Part shown: positions 54,224 through 62,430 of the stretch, in pieces | Layout of the letters: each line of letters begins with the position of its first letter | Position numbering within the stretch: position 1 is the first letter of the stretch | From: an uncultured Clostridia bacterium | GTDB taxonomy: Bacteria > Bacillota > Clostridia > Christensenellales > CAG-917 | DNA: 64,000 bases | Direction of reading: 5' to 3' | Assembly (NCBI GenBank): GCA_944332995.1 | Contig: CALVKR010000003.1 | Coordinates: 186,001-250,000, forward strand | The notes under the pieces: generated by a model | Database searches by the model: none | The model's input: the letters and a program-made list of their open reading frames with translations, nothing else | Told to the model about the DNA's origin: nothing | Translations under genes and position numbers: made by a program

Positions 54224-56272
54224 TTATTTAAGTTTTTTGTTTTTACTAAGACTTTTAAGCCACGTTTTAAATTTGCTCTCTTTATCGGGAAATTCAGACG
54301 GGTCCACTTTCTTTCTCATAATTCCAAGCAACAGCATTCCGACAACGGCGCCTACAACCAATGCAAGTAGATAGAATCCTGCGTTACCCACGACCGGAAT
54401 TACGCATATTCCGCCGTGAGGGGCAAGCAGTGTGCATTTAAATGCCGCACTCAAACCGCCCGCAAAGGCACTTCCGACAACGCACGCGGGAATAACTCTT
54501 AAAGGGTCACTTGCCGCATAAGGTATTGCGCCTTCTGTTATAAAACAAAGTCCCATTACATAGTTTACTTTGCCGTCGTTGCGTTCTTTTTTGGTGAACT
54601 TCTTCGGGAAGAATGTTGAGGCAAGGGCGATTGCAAGCGGAGGCACCATACCTCCTATCATAACCGCCGCCATAATCATCGGATTTGTTTCAATCGTTGC
54701 TATGCCCGTGATATATGCCGCCTTGTTTATCGGTCCGCCCATATCCACCGCCATCATTCCGGCGACAAGTATGCCCGTCAAAATATTGAGCGCCTCGTTT
54801 GAAGCAAGATATAAAAGTCCTTTTTGTATTCCGTATGAAATATATCCGAACGGCACGTTTAGCACCCACATTGTCACGCCGATACCCAAAATTCCTATCA
54901 AAGGATAAATTAGCGTCGGTTTTAATCCTTCCATACTGAGCGGCATTTTTGCCGTAAGTTTTTTAAGTCCGAGCGTCATGTATCCGCCAAGGAAGCCTGC
55001 TACTAATGCGCCGAGGAATCCGGGGGCCGCAAATGAAGCTCCGTCGATAATATTAAACATAACGGCAAAATTCGCTTCCGCCATTGTCGCCATCACTCCC
55101 CCGACAAAACCTACGGCAAGACCGGGACGGTCCGCTATCGAATAAGCGATATATCCGGAGAGCACGGGCAACATAAAATTAAAGGCATATCCGCCTATCG
55201 TCTTGAAAAACTTTGCGGCGTTGGTGTGTGTGCCGAAATCCGCATCCTGAGGCATTCCCGCCATTCCGTCGATAAGAAAGGCAAGAGCAATTAAAATTCC
55301 GCCGCCTATGACAAAGGGCAGCATATGCGAAACGCCGCTCATGAGGTGTTTATAAATTACCCTCCATACGGATTCCTTTGCCTGCTTTATTTCTTTCTTG
55401 GGTTTTTCGGAAGAATTGAAAATGGCAACCTGGTCGGATAACACTTTCTCTATAAGTTCTTTTGGCTTGTGAATGCCGTCTGCAACCTTTACGAAAAGAA
55501 CCTTTTTTTGGTCAAACCTCGCCGTTTCGACATTTTTGTCGGCGGCGACTATTATGCCTTCGCAGTTAGCGATTTCTTCATCGGTCAGCTCGTTTTTCAC
55601 TCCACCGGAGCCGTTTGTTTCAACCTTGATGCCGATGCCCATCTTCTTTGCGGCCTGCTCAAGAGCTTCTGCCGCCATATAAGTATGAGCAATTCCCGTC
55701 GGGCAAGCCGTGACGCACAAAACTCTGTACCCCTCACTTTTGTCACCTTTCTTTTTTTCCGATTCTTTCTCTTCTTCTTTCTCTTCGGCAGGTTTTTCCG
55801 CTTCGTTACCGAAGCGTTTTGTTTCCGCTTCGTCAATCGTATCCAAAAATTTCTTTTTGCTTTTTGCGTTCAACAACTTTTGATAAAACGCCTCGTCCAT
55901 CAAAAGCGTCGAAAGTCTGCCCAAGACTTCAAGGTGAATATTCTCTTCGGTATTAGGCGCAGCAATTAAAAAAAATAGTTTTGCGACTTCTCCGTCGAGT
56001 GATTCAAAATCTACTCCGTCTTTTACCACCATCGAGGCGAGCGCAGGCTTAGTTACCGCATCCGTCTTTGCGTGCGGAATTGCAATTCCTTCGCCGATGC
56101 CCGTCGTTCCTTCCGTTTCCCTTTTTAGCACCGCTTGTCTGTATTGTTCTTTGTCGGTCAGATTATTATGCGTTTCCATCAGGTTTACCAATTCGTCGAT
56201 AGCTTCGGTCTTGGTCTTCGGTTTGGCATTGAGATTGATGCTCTCTTCTGTCAACAGGTCGATAATCCTCAT
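54224..56272 (-). CDS. fruA: PTS fructose transporter EIIABC
   Basis: A 682-residue fusion in the order IIA-IIB-IIC. IIA (about 1-150) has phospho-His67 in GIAIPHAK. An acidic Lys/Glu linker (about 152-178) follows. IIB (about 182-285) has the phospho-Cys in TACPTGIAHTYMAA. IIC (about 300-660) has about nine membrane helices, with GGPINKAAY and FITEGAIP(Y)AASDP. It imports fructose as fructose-1-phosphate. It is followed by ptsH and preceded by fruK, 20 nt apart. Confidence 0.96.
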   Translation of the reverse strand: MRIIDLLTEESINLNAKPKTKTEAIDELVNLMETHNNLTDKEQYRQAVLKRETEGTTGIGEGIAIPHAKTDAVTKPALASMVVKDGVDFESLDGEVAKLFFLIAAPNTEENIHLEVLGRLSTLLMDEAFYQKLLNAKSKKKFLDTIDEAETKRFGNEAEKPAEEKEEEKESEKKKGDKSEGYRVLCVTACPTGIAHTYMAAEALEQAAKKMGIGIKVETNGSGGVKNELTDEEIANCEGIIVAADKNVETARFDQKKVLFVKVADGIHKPKELIEKVLSDQVAIFNSSEKPKKEIKQAKESVWRVIYKHLMSGVSHMLPFVIGGGILIALAFLIDGMAGMPQDADFGTHTNAAKFFKTIGGYAFNFMLPVLSGYIAYSIADRPGLAVGFVGGVMATMAEANFAVMFNIIDGASFAAPGFLGALVAGFLGGYMTLGLKKLTAKMPLSMEGLKPTLIYPLIGILGIGVTMWVLNVPFGYISYGIQKGLLYLASNEALNILTGILVAGMMAVDMGGPINKAAYITGIATIETNPMIMAAVMIGGMVPPLAIALASTFFPKKFTKKERNDGKVNYVMGLCFITEGAIPYAASDPLRVIPACVVGSAFAGGLSAAFKCTLLAPHGGICVIPVVGNAGFYLLALVVGAVVGMLLLGIMRKKVDPSEFPDKESKFKTWLKSLSKNKKLK

Positions 56273-56292
56273 AATTTACCTCCCAAATAAAT

Positions 56293-57195
56293 TTATTTAA
56301 TTCTTTTTCTTTGAAATTCAATTTCTTCCGCCACGGCAAGTCCCTCTTTAAACGCAGAGGCACTGCCTGCCGCTATCCCTTGCAAGAGCGCTTCTTTTTT
56401 GTTTCCCGTTCTCAGATATCCCGCCAAAAAACCCGCTACAAGAGAATCGCCTGAACCTACCGTATCTACAACTTTGCCGTCGGGAGCTTCGGTTTTGAAT
56501 ACCTCGCCTTCTTCCGTTACCATAATCGCTCCGTTTTTGCCCATCGAAACGATTGCGTTTTTTGCTCCCATGCTTTGCAACCGCTTTGCGTATTTTACAA
56601 TGTCATCGTCGGTTTTTATATTTGCCGAAAACAATTCGGCAAGCTCGTCTTTGTTGGGCTTGATCAAAAACGGTTTATACTTCAAAACGTTTTTTAACAA
56701 ATCACCCGTGGCGTCAACGACAAACTCCGCCCCGCTGTTTTTTATGCCGTTTAAAATTTTTTCGTATATGTCGTCCGGCAGAGTTTTGGGAACGGTTCCT
56801 GCCAAAACAAGTATGTCGCCTCTTTTTATGCGTGAAATTTCTTCAATCAGTGCCTCATAGTTTTCCTTTGAAATTTTTACGCCCTGTCCGTTTATTTCCG
56901 TTTCGACGTCCGTCTTAAGCTTTACGTTTATACGATTTAACCCTTCCGTTTCGATAAACTTTGTCTTTAAGCCTTGTGCTTTGAGCATATTTAAAATAGC
57001 TTCTCCCGTAAAACCTCCGCAAAATCCCATGGCCACGTTTTCTATTGAGAGATTGTTAAGGACGATTGATACGTTTATTCCCTTTCCTCCCGCTCTGATT
57101 GTTTCATACTCCGTCCTGTTCGTCATGCCCATTTTAAAGTCTTTGACTTTGACAACATAATCTAAAGACGGACTGAACGTCACTGTATAAATCAT
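56293..57195 (-). CDS. fruK: 1-phosphofructokinase
   Basis: A 300-residue PfkB-family kinase. IRAGGKGINVS is the sugar-binding block and DTVGSGDSLVAGFLAGY the ATP/anion-hole block with the catalytic Asp. It phosphorylates fructose-1-phosphate to fructose-1,6-bisphosphate, the next step after FruA. Tagatose-6-phosphate kinase is a related alternative, made unlikely by the operon. The start is 9 nt after the fruR stop. Confidence 0.94.
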   Translation of the reverse strand: MIYTVTFSPSLDYVVKVKDFKMGMTNRTEYETIRAGGKGINVSIVLNNLSIENVAMGFCGGFTGEAILNMLKAQGLKTKFIETEGLNRINVKLKTDVETEINGQGVKISKENYEALIEEISRIKRGDILVLAGTVPKTLPDDIYEKILNGIKNSGAEFVVDATGDLLKNVLKYKPFLIKPNKDELAELFSANIKTDDDIVKYAKRLQSMGAKNAIVSMGKNGAIMVTEEGEVFKTEAPDGKVVDTVGSGDSLVAGFLAGYLRTGNKKEALLQGIAAGSASAFKEGLAVAEEIEFQRKRIK

Positions 57196-57204
57196 AATCC
57201 CTCC

Positions 57205-57942
57205 TTAATTAAAAATTCTCAAACCTGCAAGAGCAAATTCCGACCCTTCATCGTCGGTTATCAAAACCGCATCTTCGAGCTTTGCGAACGATACAAAGGC
57301 GGATTTATTGAACTTCGAGCTGTCTGCAACTACATATGTCTTGTCGCATCTGAGCATTGCGGCTCTTTTTACCGTCGCCTCCTTTTCGTCGGGAGTGGAA
57401 AACCCCGCACTTTCCGATATCCCGTTTGTTCCGAAAAATCCTATGTTAAAGTGATAGCTTTCCAGCATCTTTGCCGCCATAGAGCCGACATAAGCCGCCG
57501 TTTTGGATTTATATTCGCCGCCTATGCCGTAAACCGTAAATCCCATCGAAGAGAGTTTCTCTGCGTGATGATGAGAATTTGTCACGAAAACCGCATTTTT
57601 TGCCTTTATCTCGTCGATTATAAAAGATACGGTCGTGCCCGCATCAAGATAAACCGTGTCCCCGTCCGAGACGAGGCCGGACGCAAGTGCGCCTATTTTC
57701 ATTTTGGAGACGACGTTTACGCTCATGCGCTCGGCAATCTCTTTGTCTTCTACGCCCGACTCTGCAAATTGCTTGATTGCCCCTCCGTGAACTTTTTTCA
57801 GTAAGCCCTGACTGTCAAGGTCTATCAAATCACGGCGAACAGACGATTCGCTGCAATTCAGTTTTTTCGAAAGCTCTTTTACCGTCAAAGATTCGGAACC
57901 GTTAAAAAGCTTTAAAATGTCAAGTTTTCTCGAAGCGTTCAT
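57205..57942 (-). CDS. fruR: DeoR-family regulator of the fructose operon
   Basis: A 245-residue protein: N-terminal winged helix-turn-helix (about 1-57, RKLDILKLF and VKELSKKLNCSESSVRRDL) and a C-terminal sugar-phosphate sensing domain (about 75-235, DGDTVYLDAGTT and TNGISESAGFSTPDEKEA). Members of this family repress fru operons until fructose-1-phosphate is bound. It is the first gene of the operon, so it controls its own transcription. GGAGG lies 6-7 nt before the ATG, and likely operator repeats overlap the -35 side of the promoter. Confidence 0.92.
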   Translation of the reverse strand: MNASRKLDILKLFNGSESLTVKELSKKLNCSESSVRRDLIDLDSQGLLKKVHGGAIKQFAESGVEDKEIAERMSVNVVSKMKIGALASGLVSDGDTVYLDAGTTVSFIIDEIKAKNAVFVTNSHHHAEKLSSMGFTVYGIGGEYKSKTAAYVGSMAAKMLESYHFNIGFFGTNGISESAGFSTPDEKEATVKRAAMLRCDKTYVVADSSKFNKSAFVSFAKLEDAVLITDDEGSEFALAGLRIFN

Positions 57943-57965
57943 ATTATTCCTCCAATTTCAATCAC

Positions 57966-58020
57966 ATTATATCAAAAATAATCGGTTTGTCAATATAAAA
58001 TATTCAAAATCTTTCAAAAT
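57966..58020 (-). promoter_or_regulatory. fru operon promoter and likely FruR operator
   Basis: TTGACA at 57988-57993, a 16-nt spacer and TATAAT at 57966-57971. Just upstream the 8-mer TTCAAAAT occurs at 58003-58010 and 58013-58020, one helical turn apart, as DeoR-type operators often do. Confidence 0.7.
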
Positions 58021-58412
58021 ATTCCATCTTTGAGCAGTTTTTTCGATTTTTTTTAAAAAAACAATCAATATCAGTCAAATTAAATTTGAATCTAAACATA
58101 AAACTACTTAAATAAGGATGTTTAACCGCAAACGAGTTTGAAAGACGGAATTAACCCGAAACATTTCAATCGGCGAAATTGACAAGACGATATTCAACGA
58201 TGATGCGTTCGCCAAAAATATTCCCGGGCAAAACTCGGTTTGCTCAAAAATAACGAATATAAAATAATTAAATCAAAACAGGGAAAAAAGCAAAATTTCA
58301 CAAAATCGTTATGGACTATGAAACGCATTAAGCTGTCATAACCCGAATATGTTTATCAAAACAATTGAACGGATTTAGTTCGAAAACGCTTTTAAGTTAA
58401 AAATTTAAGACT
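58021..58412. other. Intergenic stretch, nothing recognised
   Basis: About 390 nt of AT-rich sequence between the fru promoter and the terminator of the next gene. I see no ORF with a ribosome site, repeat family or RNA structure. Confidence 0.5.
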
Positions 58413-58440
58413 AAAAAAGTTTTACGCAAAAACGTAAAAC
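58413..58440 (-). terminator. Terminator after the C_GCAxxG_C_C gene
   Basis: GTTTTACG, loop of 6, CGTAAAAC and TTTTTT on the minus strand, about 30 nt past the stop. Confidence 0.75.
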
Positions 58441-58469
58441 CCTTTTGTTGCCTCGGCTTAATATCGCCG

Positions 58470-58907
58470 TTAAATCATTTTTGCTATTATGTTTGCCGCC
58501 ACTTCACATATCTCTGCGCAAGGGCGTTTTTTATAATAGCTTTCCGTCCTCTCGTCCGGCACCGGCGAGCTGTCCGTTTTTACTCCCGAAAGAAGCTCTT
58601 TGCATATTATCGAGCCGTTTTCCTCTTTAAAAGCCTCGGTAAACTGCCTCACTCTCTTATAGTGCTCCGTCTTTGAAACGTTATCCGTGGGCGAGGTGTA
58701 TCCGCCTAAAATACCCAACACCATTGCGCCGCCGCTCACCGCTCCGCACACTTCCCTGAGCCTTGCAAGCCCTCCGCCGAACGACGAGGAAAGTTTCAAA
58801 AGCGTTTCGGCGTCTATGCCCAGTTCCTCTTTAAATGCGAGCACTACCGCCTGAGCGCAGTTGTATCCCGCCTTGAAATTTTCTTTTGCTATATTTCCTT
58901 TATCCAT
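58470..58907 (-). CDS. C_GCAxxG_C_C family protein
   Basis: A 145-residue protein with the Cys pattern that names the family: YNCAQAVV, then CGAVSGGAMVLG, then ICKELL and CAEICEV. The family is a putative redox or metal protein, sometimes seen next to transporters or oxidoreductases; its function is unknown. I start at the ATG at 58907 rather than 58934 because the longer frame would run through the TATAAT box and has no ribosome site. The -10 box ends 6 nt before this ATG, fitting a leaderless mRNA. Confidence 0.85.
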   Translation of the reverse strand: MDKGNIAKENFKAGYNCAQAVVLAFKEELGIDAETLLKLSSSFGGGLARLREVCGAVSGGAMVLGILGGYTSPTDNVSKTEHYKRVRQFTEAFKEENGSIICKELLSGVKTDSSPVPDERTESYYKKRPCAEICEVAANIIAKMI

Positions 58908-58913
58908 AGCTTT

Positions 58914-58941
58914 ATTATATATCCAAAGGCGCAAAAAGCAA
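58914..58941 (-). promoter_or_regulatory. Promoter TTGCTT-N16-TATAAT, possibly leaderless
   Basis: The -35 box is at 58936-58941 and a perfect -10 box at 58914-58919, six nt from the ATG at 58907. Confidence 0.6.
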
Positions 58942-59130
58942 CCGCTTTAATTAAATTATTAAATTTTGAAAAACTCACTCCGTCATATGCCGTATCTCAA
59001 AAGATAATCATACCGCATAAGGCAAATGCTATCCCTCGTGCGATATTCGTTTAACATACGCACCTTCACCCGATAAACCTAACGCCTTTGCCTGAAGCAT
59101 ATCTGCCGGGACGGGCAAAAACGGACAAAA

Positions 59131-59157
59131 AATAATTCGGCATAATGCCGAATTATT
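59131..59157 (-). terminator. Terminator overlapping the stop of a small ORF
   Basis: AATAATTCGGCAT with ATGCCGAATTATT is a perfect palindrome followed on the minus strand by TTTTTTG. It marks the end of a minus-strand transcript. Confidence 0.8.
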
Positions 59158-59254
59158 CGTTTTTGGCGCCCGGTTTCACGTTGGGGTCCTTTATCGCCCC
59201 AAGCGACGGAGCGGACAACGTCTCGTCCTTTTTTCTTTTAAGTCGTCTTTTCAT
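59153..59254 (-). CDS. Candidate 33-residue basic peptide
   Basis: The frame starts at the ATG at 59254 with a very basic end (MKRRLKRKK), continues with a Ser/Pro/Gly-rich part and stops at TAA 59153, which lies in the left arm of a strong terminator. That placement supports a real transcript. The ribosome site is weak (CTAAGA), and nothing similar is known to me, so this is tentative. Confidence 0.4.
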   Translation of the reverse strand: MKRRLKRKKDETLSAPSLGAIKDPNVKPGAKNE

Positions 59255-59448
59255 ATTCTTAGTTTTAGCAAAACTCGGCTTATTATACTTCCCGTTTAAA
59301 GGTCTGTAAACGCTAAAACAAAACTGATAAAACTAAAAGCCTGCCTGCAAGCGGTTATCCCGTCAAAGGATGTTTGTTAAAGCCCGAAAAACGCTATATA
59401 GCTCAAGGCGAAAAATAAAACGCCTTGCATTAAAACAACCTAAAAGAC

Positions 59449-59647
59449 CTTGTTTTAAATAAACCTCGCACTTTGTTGAAACAACGGCAAACACCTTTTA
59501 TAAACCAGCCAAAAAGTCTTGCGCTTAACAATATAAAACGCATTTCACCGAAACAATCAAAAAAAACTTGTTTAAATAAACCTCGCACTTTGTTGAAACA
59601 ACGGCAAACAGCTTTTATAAACAAAGCCAAAAAGTGTTGCGCTTAAA
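59449..59647. repeat. Two 80-nt copies of an intergenic direct repeat
   Basis: Copy one (59449-59529) and copy two (59567-59647) are about 118 nt apart and nearly identical, sharing CTCGCACTTTGTTGAAACAA and its flanks. Weaker related words lie just before each copy. A 66-codon frame across them repeats the same peptide and has no ribosome site. I see no gene between 59255 and 59718. Confidence 0.8.
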
Positions 59648-59659
59648 CTACACAAAATA

Positions 59660-59716
59660 AAAAGGACTAACCGTGTTAGTCCTCAAAAAATAAATTGACG
59701 GCAATGCCGTCAATTT
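59660..59716 (-). terminator. Two consecutive terminators after ferredoxin
   Basis: On the minus strand AATTGACGGC with GCCGTCAATT and a T-rich run, then AGGACTAAC with GTTAGTCCT and TTTTTATTTT. Both lie within 60 nt of the ferredoxin stop. Confidence 0.85.
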
Positions 59717-59718
59717 TT

Positions 59719-59892
59719 TTAGTTGCTTTCGCTGATAGCGCCTACGGGGCAAGCCTCTTCGCAGGCTCCGCAATCTATACATTCAGCGCCGTTGATGACG
59801 TATTTCCCGTCTCCTTCCGAAATGACGCTAACGGGGCAGGTGTCTGCACAAGTTCCGCAGCTGATGCAACTGTCATTGATTACTCTTGGCAT
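59719..59892 (-). CDS. 2[4Fe-4S] ferredoxin
   Basis: A 57-residue protein from the ATG at 59892 to TAA at 59719. Two CxxCxxCxxxCP motifs (CISCGTCADTCP and CIDCGACEEACP) hold two [4Fe-4S] clusters, the clostridial-type low-potential electron carrier. AGGAGA lies 6-7 nt before the start. It is monocistronic and closed by two terminators. Likely partners are the cell's radical-SAM and oxidoreductase enzymes. Confidence 0.95.
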   Translation of the reverse strand: MPRVINDSCISCGTCADTCPVSVISEGDGKYVINGAECIDCGACEEACPVGAISESN

Positions 59893-59968
59893 AATCGTTC
59901 TCCTTTAATACTTTGATGAGCATATTTTAACACAGCAACGGTGTTTTGTATAGTCTTTTTTTAAAATT

Positions 59969-60829
59969 TTATTGTTTGTCTTCCTCTTCCGAGTCGTCTA
60001 TCTCGTTGGCGTTCTGGTGCGACTTTACGCCTATCTCGTTGAGGTTGTAAGTTCTTCTTTCTATATCGCCGTTTTTGAGCGTGACTTTGGCGGTAACGAG
60101 TTTTCTTATGAGGTCGTTTGATTCAACCACCGCCCTGCCGTCCTTTGTGGTGATTTCCGAGCCGACTTTGGGCATTTGCTTGAACACCTCGGAATAGTAG
60201 TCGTTTTCGTATTTCAAACAGCACATAAGCCTGCCGCAGCAACCGTTTATCTTTTGCGGATTGAGCGACAGTCCCTGAATTTTAGCCATTTTTATCGTAA
60301 CCTTTTCAAAGTCCTGCAAGTGCGTCGTACAACAGCACGGTCTGCCGCAGACGGCGAGCCCTCCCCTCATCTTTATGTCGTCGCGTTCGTATATCTGGCG
60401 CAGTTCTATCCTGACCTTGAACACGGCGGCAAGCTCTCGGACGAGTTCTCTGAAATCCACTCTGCCCGACGACGTGAAATAAAAAATAAGTTTGTGGCGG
60501 TCAAAGGTGTATTCCGCATCGACAAGTTTCATTGAAAGGTTCATCTTTTGCACCTTTTCCGCTATGACCTCGAGAGCGTGCTCTTTGTCCTTTTCGTTTC
60601 GTTTTAGCTGTTCGACGTCCTTGTCCGTCGCCTTTCTTATGACCGGTTTGAGCTCGGAAACAATTTCCTTTTCGTCCACCTCTTTATTGGGGACGGCAAC
60701 CGTTCCGTATTCGACGCCCCTTACCGTTTCCACGATAACTCCGTCGTTTTCGGCAAACTCTATCCCCTCGGGACTGAAATAATATACCTTAGCGGAATTT
60801 TTAAATTTAACGCCTACAATCAGCGACAT
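59969..60829 (-). CDS. ricT: PSP1-domain protein RicT/YaaT
   Basis: A 286-residue PSP1-domain protein. The Cys-rich centre (GGLAVCGRPCCC and INGCCGRLMCCLKYE) matches B. subtilis RicT (YaaT). With RicA and RicF it binds [4Fe-4S] clusters and helps RNase Y mature operon mRNAs. The start overlaps the end of holB by 10 nt, the same order as in B. subtilis. The last 25 residues are an acidic tail. Confidence 0.93.
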   Translation of the reverse strand: MSLIVGVKFKNSAKVYYFSPEGIEFAENDGVIVETVRGVEYGTVAVPNKEVDEKEIVSELKPVIRKATDKDVEQLKRNEKDKEHALEVIAEKVQKMNLSMKLVDAEYTFDRHKLIFYFTSSGRVDFRELVRELAAVFKVRIELRQIYERDDIKMRGGLAVCGRPCCCTTHLQDFEKVTIKMAKIQGLSLNPQKINGCCGRLMCCLKYENDYYSEVFKQMPKVGSEITTKDGRAVVESNDLIRKLVTAKVTLKNGDIERRTYNLNEIGVKSHQNANEIDDSEEEDKQ

Positions 60830-61791
60830 CTGTATTTTACCTCCAACATTTTAAAGAGCATTCGCTCGAGCACGACCTGAACGGATACGTTGAGTTTCAG
60901 TTTTGCTTTCGCCTCGTTGACGACGAATATGCACTGCGCCGCCGCCATCGGGCTGAATTCGCTCTTTAATCTTTCAATCTTATCTTTAACGTGCGCCGTA
61001 AGCACGAGCCTGTCGTTTATATCCGACGCCAAAACGTCCCTCAGTATCACGGAAAGCACGTCGAGAAATTCGGGCGTGTTTTTTTCCGCTTTTTTGCTTC
61101 CTATAAACTCCGATATATCCGACGACTTTTTCACCGTGTCAAGCATATCGAGCACGGCGGTAAATGTTTCGACGTATTCCGGCGACGACGCAATCTTTTT
61201 GGCGACGTAAAGTTTGCCCTCGCTGCAAGCCGCCGCAATTGACGAGGTTTTCTCGTCCGACGTTAAAGCGTATATCTCGTCGTATACCGTCTGATAGTCA
61301 AACGCCTCGACGGGCACTGTTCTGCAACGGCTCTTTACCGTGTCCAACAGAGCGGCGGGCTTTGCCGTCCCCAAAAACAGAATAACGCCTTCCGGCGGCT
61401 CCTCGAGCGTTTTCAAAAGTTTGTTTTGCGCCTCACCCGTCATACAGTCGGCATAGTTTATGAAATACAGCTTCAAAACTCCCGAAACGGGGCTATAGTG
61501 CACACTGTCGACAAGCTCGTTTATCGCCCCCACCTTTATCGTCTGCTTTTCGGCGTTAAGTTCTATAACGTCGGGATTCACTCCGTCTAAAATCTTGTGG
61601 CACTCTCTGCACTCGAGGCATGCGCTTTGCGTTTCGCAAAAAATGCGGCACGCCACAAGCCTGAAAAGAGGAAAGATTATTTCCTCGTCCGTCGCCGTCA
61701 GAAGATAGGCGTGCGCCATCGAGTTTTTTATATCGTTTTGCAAAAGGCGGTATGCCTTGCTTTTTTTGAGAGCGTCATAAAACTCTATCAA
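60820..61791 (-). CDS. holB: DNA polymerase III delta-prime subunit
   Basis: A 323-residue clamp-loader AAA protein. The four-Cys zinc site (CRIFCETQSACLECREC) and the segments INYADCMTGEAQNKLLKTLEEPP and LLDTVKSRCRT identify the delta-prime/gamma family; there is no Walker A, as expected for delta-prime. It loads the sliding clamp at the replication fork. The start overlaps the tmk stop by ATGA and the end overlaps ricT. Confidence 0.93.
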   Translation of the reverse strand: MIEFYDALKKSKAYRLLQNDIKNSMAHAYLLTATDEEIIFPLFRLVACRIFCETQSACLECRECHKILDGVNPDVIELNAEKQTIKVGAINELVDSVHYSPVSGVLKLYFINYADCMTGEAQNKLLKTLEEPPEGVILFLGTAKPAALLDTVKSRCRTVPVEAFDYQTVYDEIYALTSDEKTSSIAAACSEGKLYVAKKIASSPEYVETFTAVLDMLDTVKKSSDISEFIGSKKAEKNTPEFLDVLSVILRDVLASDINDRLVLTAHVKDKIERLKSEFSPMAAAQCIFVVNEAKAKLKLNVSVQVVLERMLFKMLEVKYRCR

Positions 61792-62405
61792 CGGATAATA
61801 CCCCTCTGCCTTAATGCGTTTAAGATTTTCTCTTTCGTTTCCGATTTATCCTGACAGGGCACAATCTTCACTATTCTGTCGGGATTTTCTTCCGCTTCGG
61901 CTATATACGCCTCGTAAACTTTGCGGTGAAATTCCATATCCTCCGACTCGAGCCTGTCCTCTTTTTTTACCGTCCTGAAAGCGTGATTGGGTTCGAGGTC
62001 GATAAACACGGTTAGGTCTACCTTTATATAATCGGTGGCGAAAGCGGATATCGCCTTTATCGCCTTTTTATCGAGCCCTCTGCCGCCGCCCTGATAGGCT
62101 ACGGAAGAATCTATAAAACGGTCGCAAATGACAAGTTTTCCCTCATCGAGCGCAGGACGAATGACTTCCTCGACAAGCTGAGCTCTCGACGCCGCATAGA
62201 GAAGCGCTTCCGTTTTGGAACACATCTCTTTGTTGTCGCACGACATGATGATATTTCTTATCTGTTCGGAAATATCCGTGCCGCCCGGCTCCCTGACAAA
62301 GACGGCTTCCTGCCCCGTTTGAGACATGTATTCCTTTAAATATCTCAGCTGCGTAGATTTACCTACTCCGTCGCAGCCTTCAAAAGTGACCATAATACCT
62401 TTCAT
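61788..62405 (-). CDS. tmk: Thymidylate kinase
   Basis: A 205-residue protein. FEGCDGVGKSTQL is the P-loop, REPGGT the DR(E)-type motif, DRFIDSSVAYQGGGRGL the dTMP-binding and lid block. It turns dTMP into dTDP. GGAG lies 8 nt before the ATG. The gene is in the usual cluster with holB and the decarboxylase-like gene. Genes yaaQ and yaaR of the B. subtilis order are missing between tmk and holB. Confidence 0.96.
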   Translation of the reverse strand: MKGIMVTFEGCDGVGKSTQLRYLKEYMSQTGQEAVFVREPGGTDISEQIRNIIMSCDNKEMCSKTEALLYAASRAQLVEEVIRPALDEGKLVICDRFIDSSVAYQGGGRGLDKKAIKAISAFATDYIKVDLTVFIDLEPNHAFRTVKKEDRLESEDMEFHRKVYEAYIAEAEENPDRIVKIVPCQDKSETKEKILNALRQRGIIR

Positions 62406-62430
62406 CGCTTTAACTCCGTCTTTTGTTGAT

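Noticed and set aside
59430-59630. 66-codon minus-strand ORF with a repeated peptide
   Set aside because: Arises only because the 118-nt intergenic repeat is open in one frame; no ribosome site.
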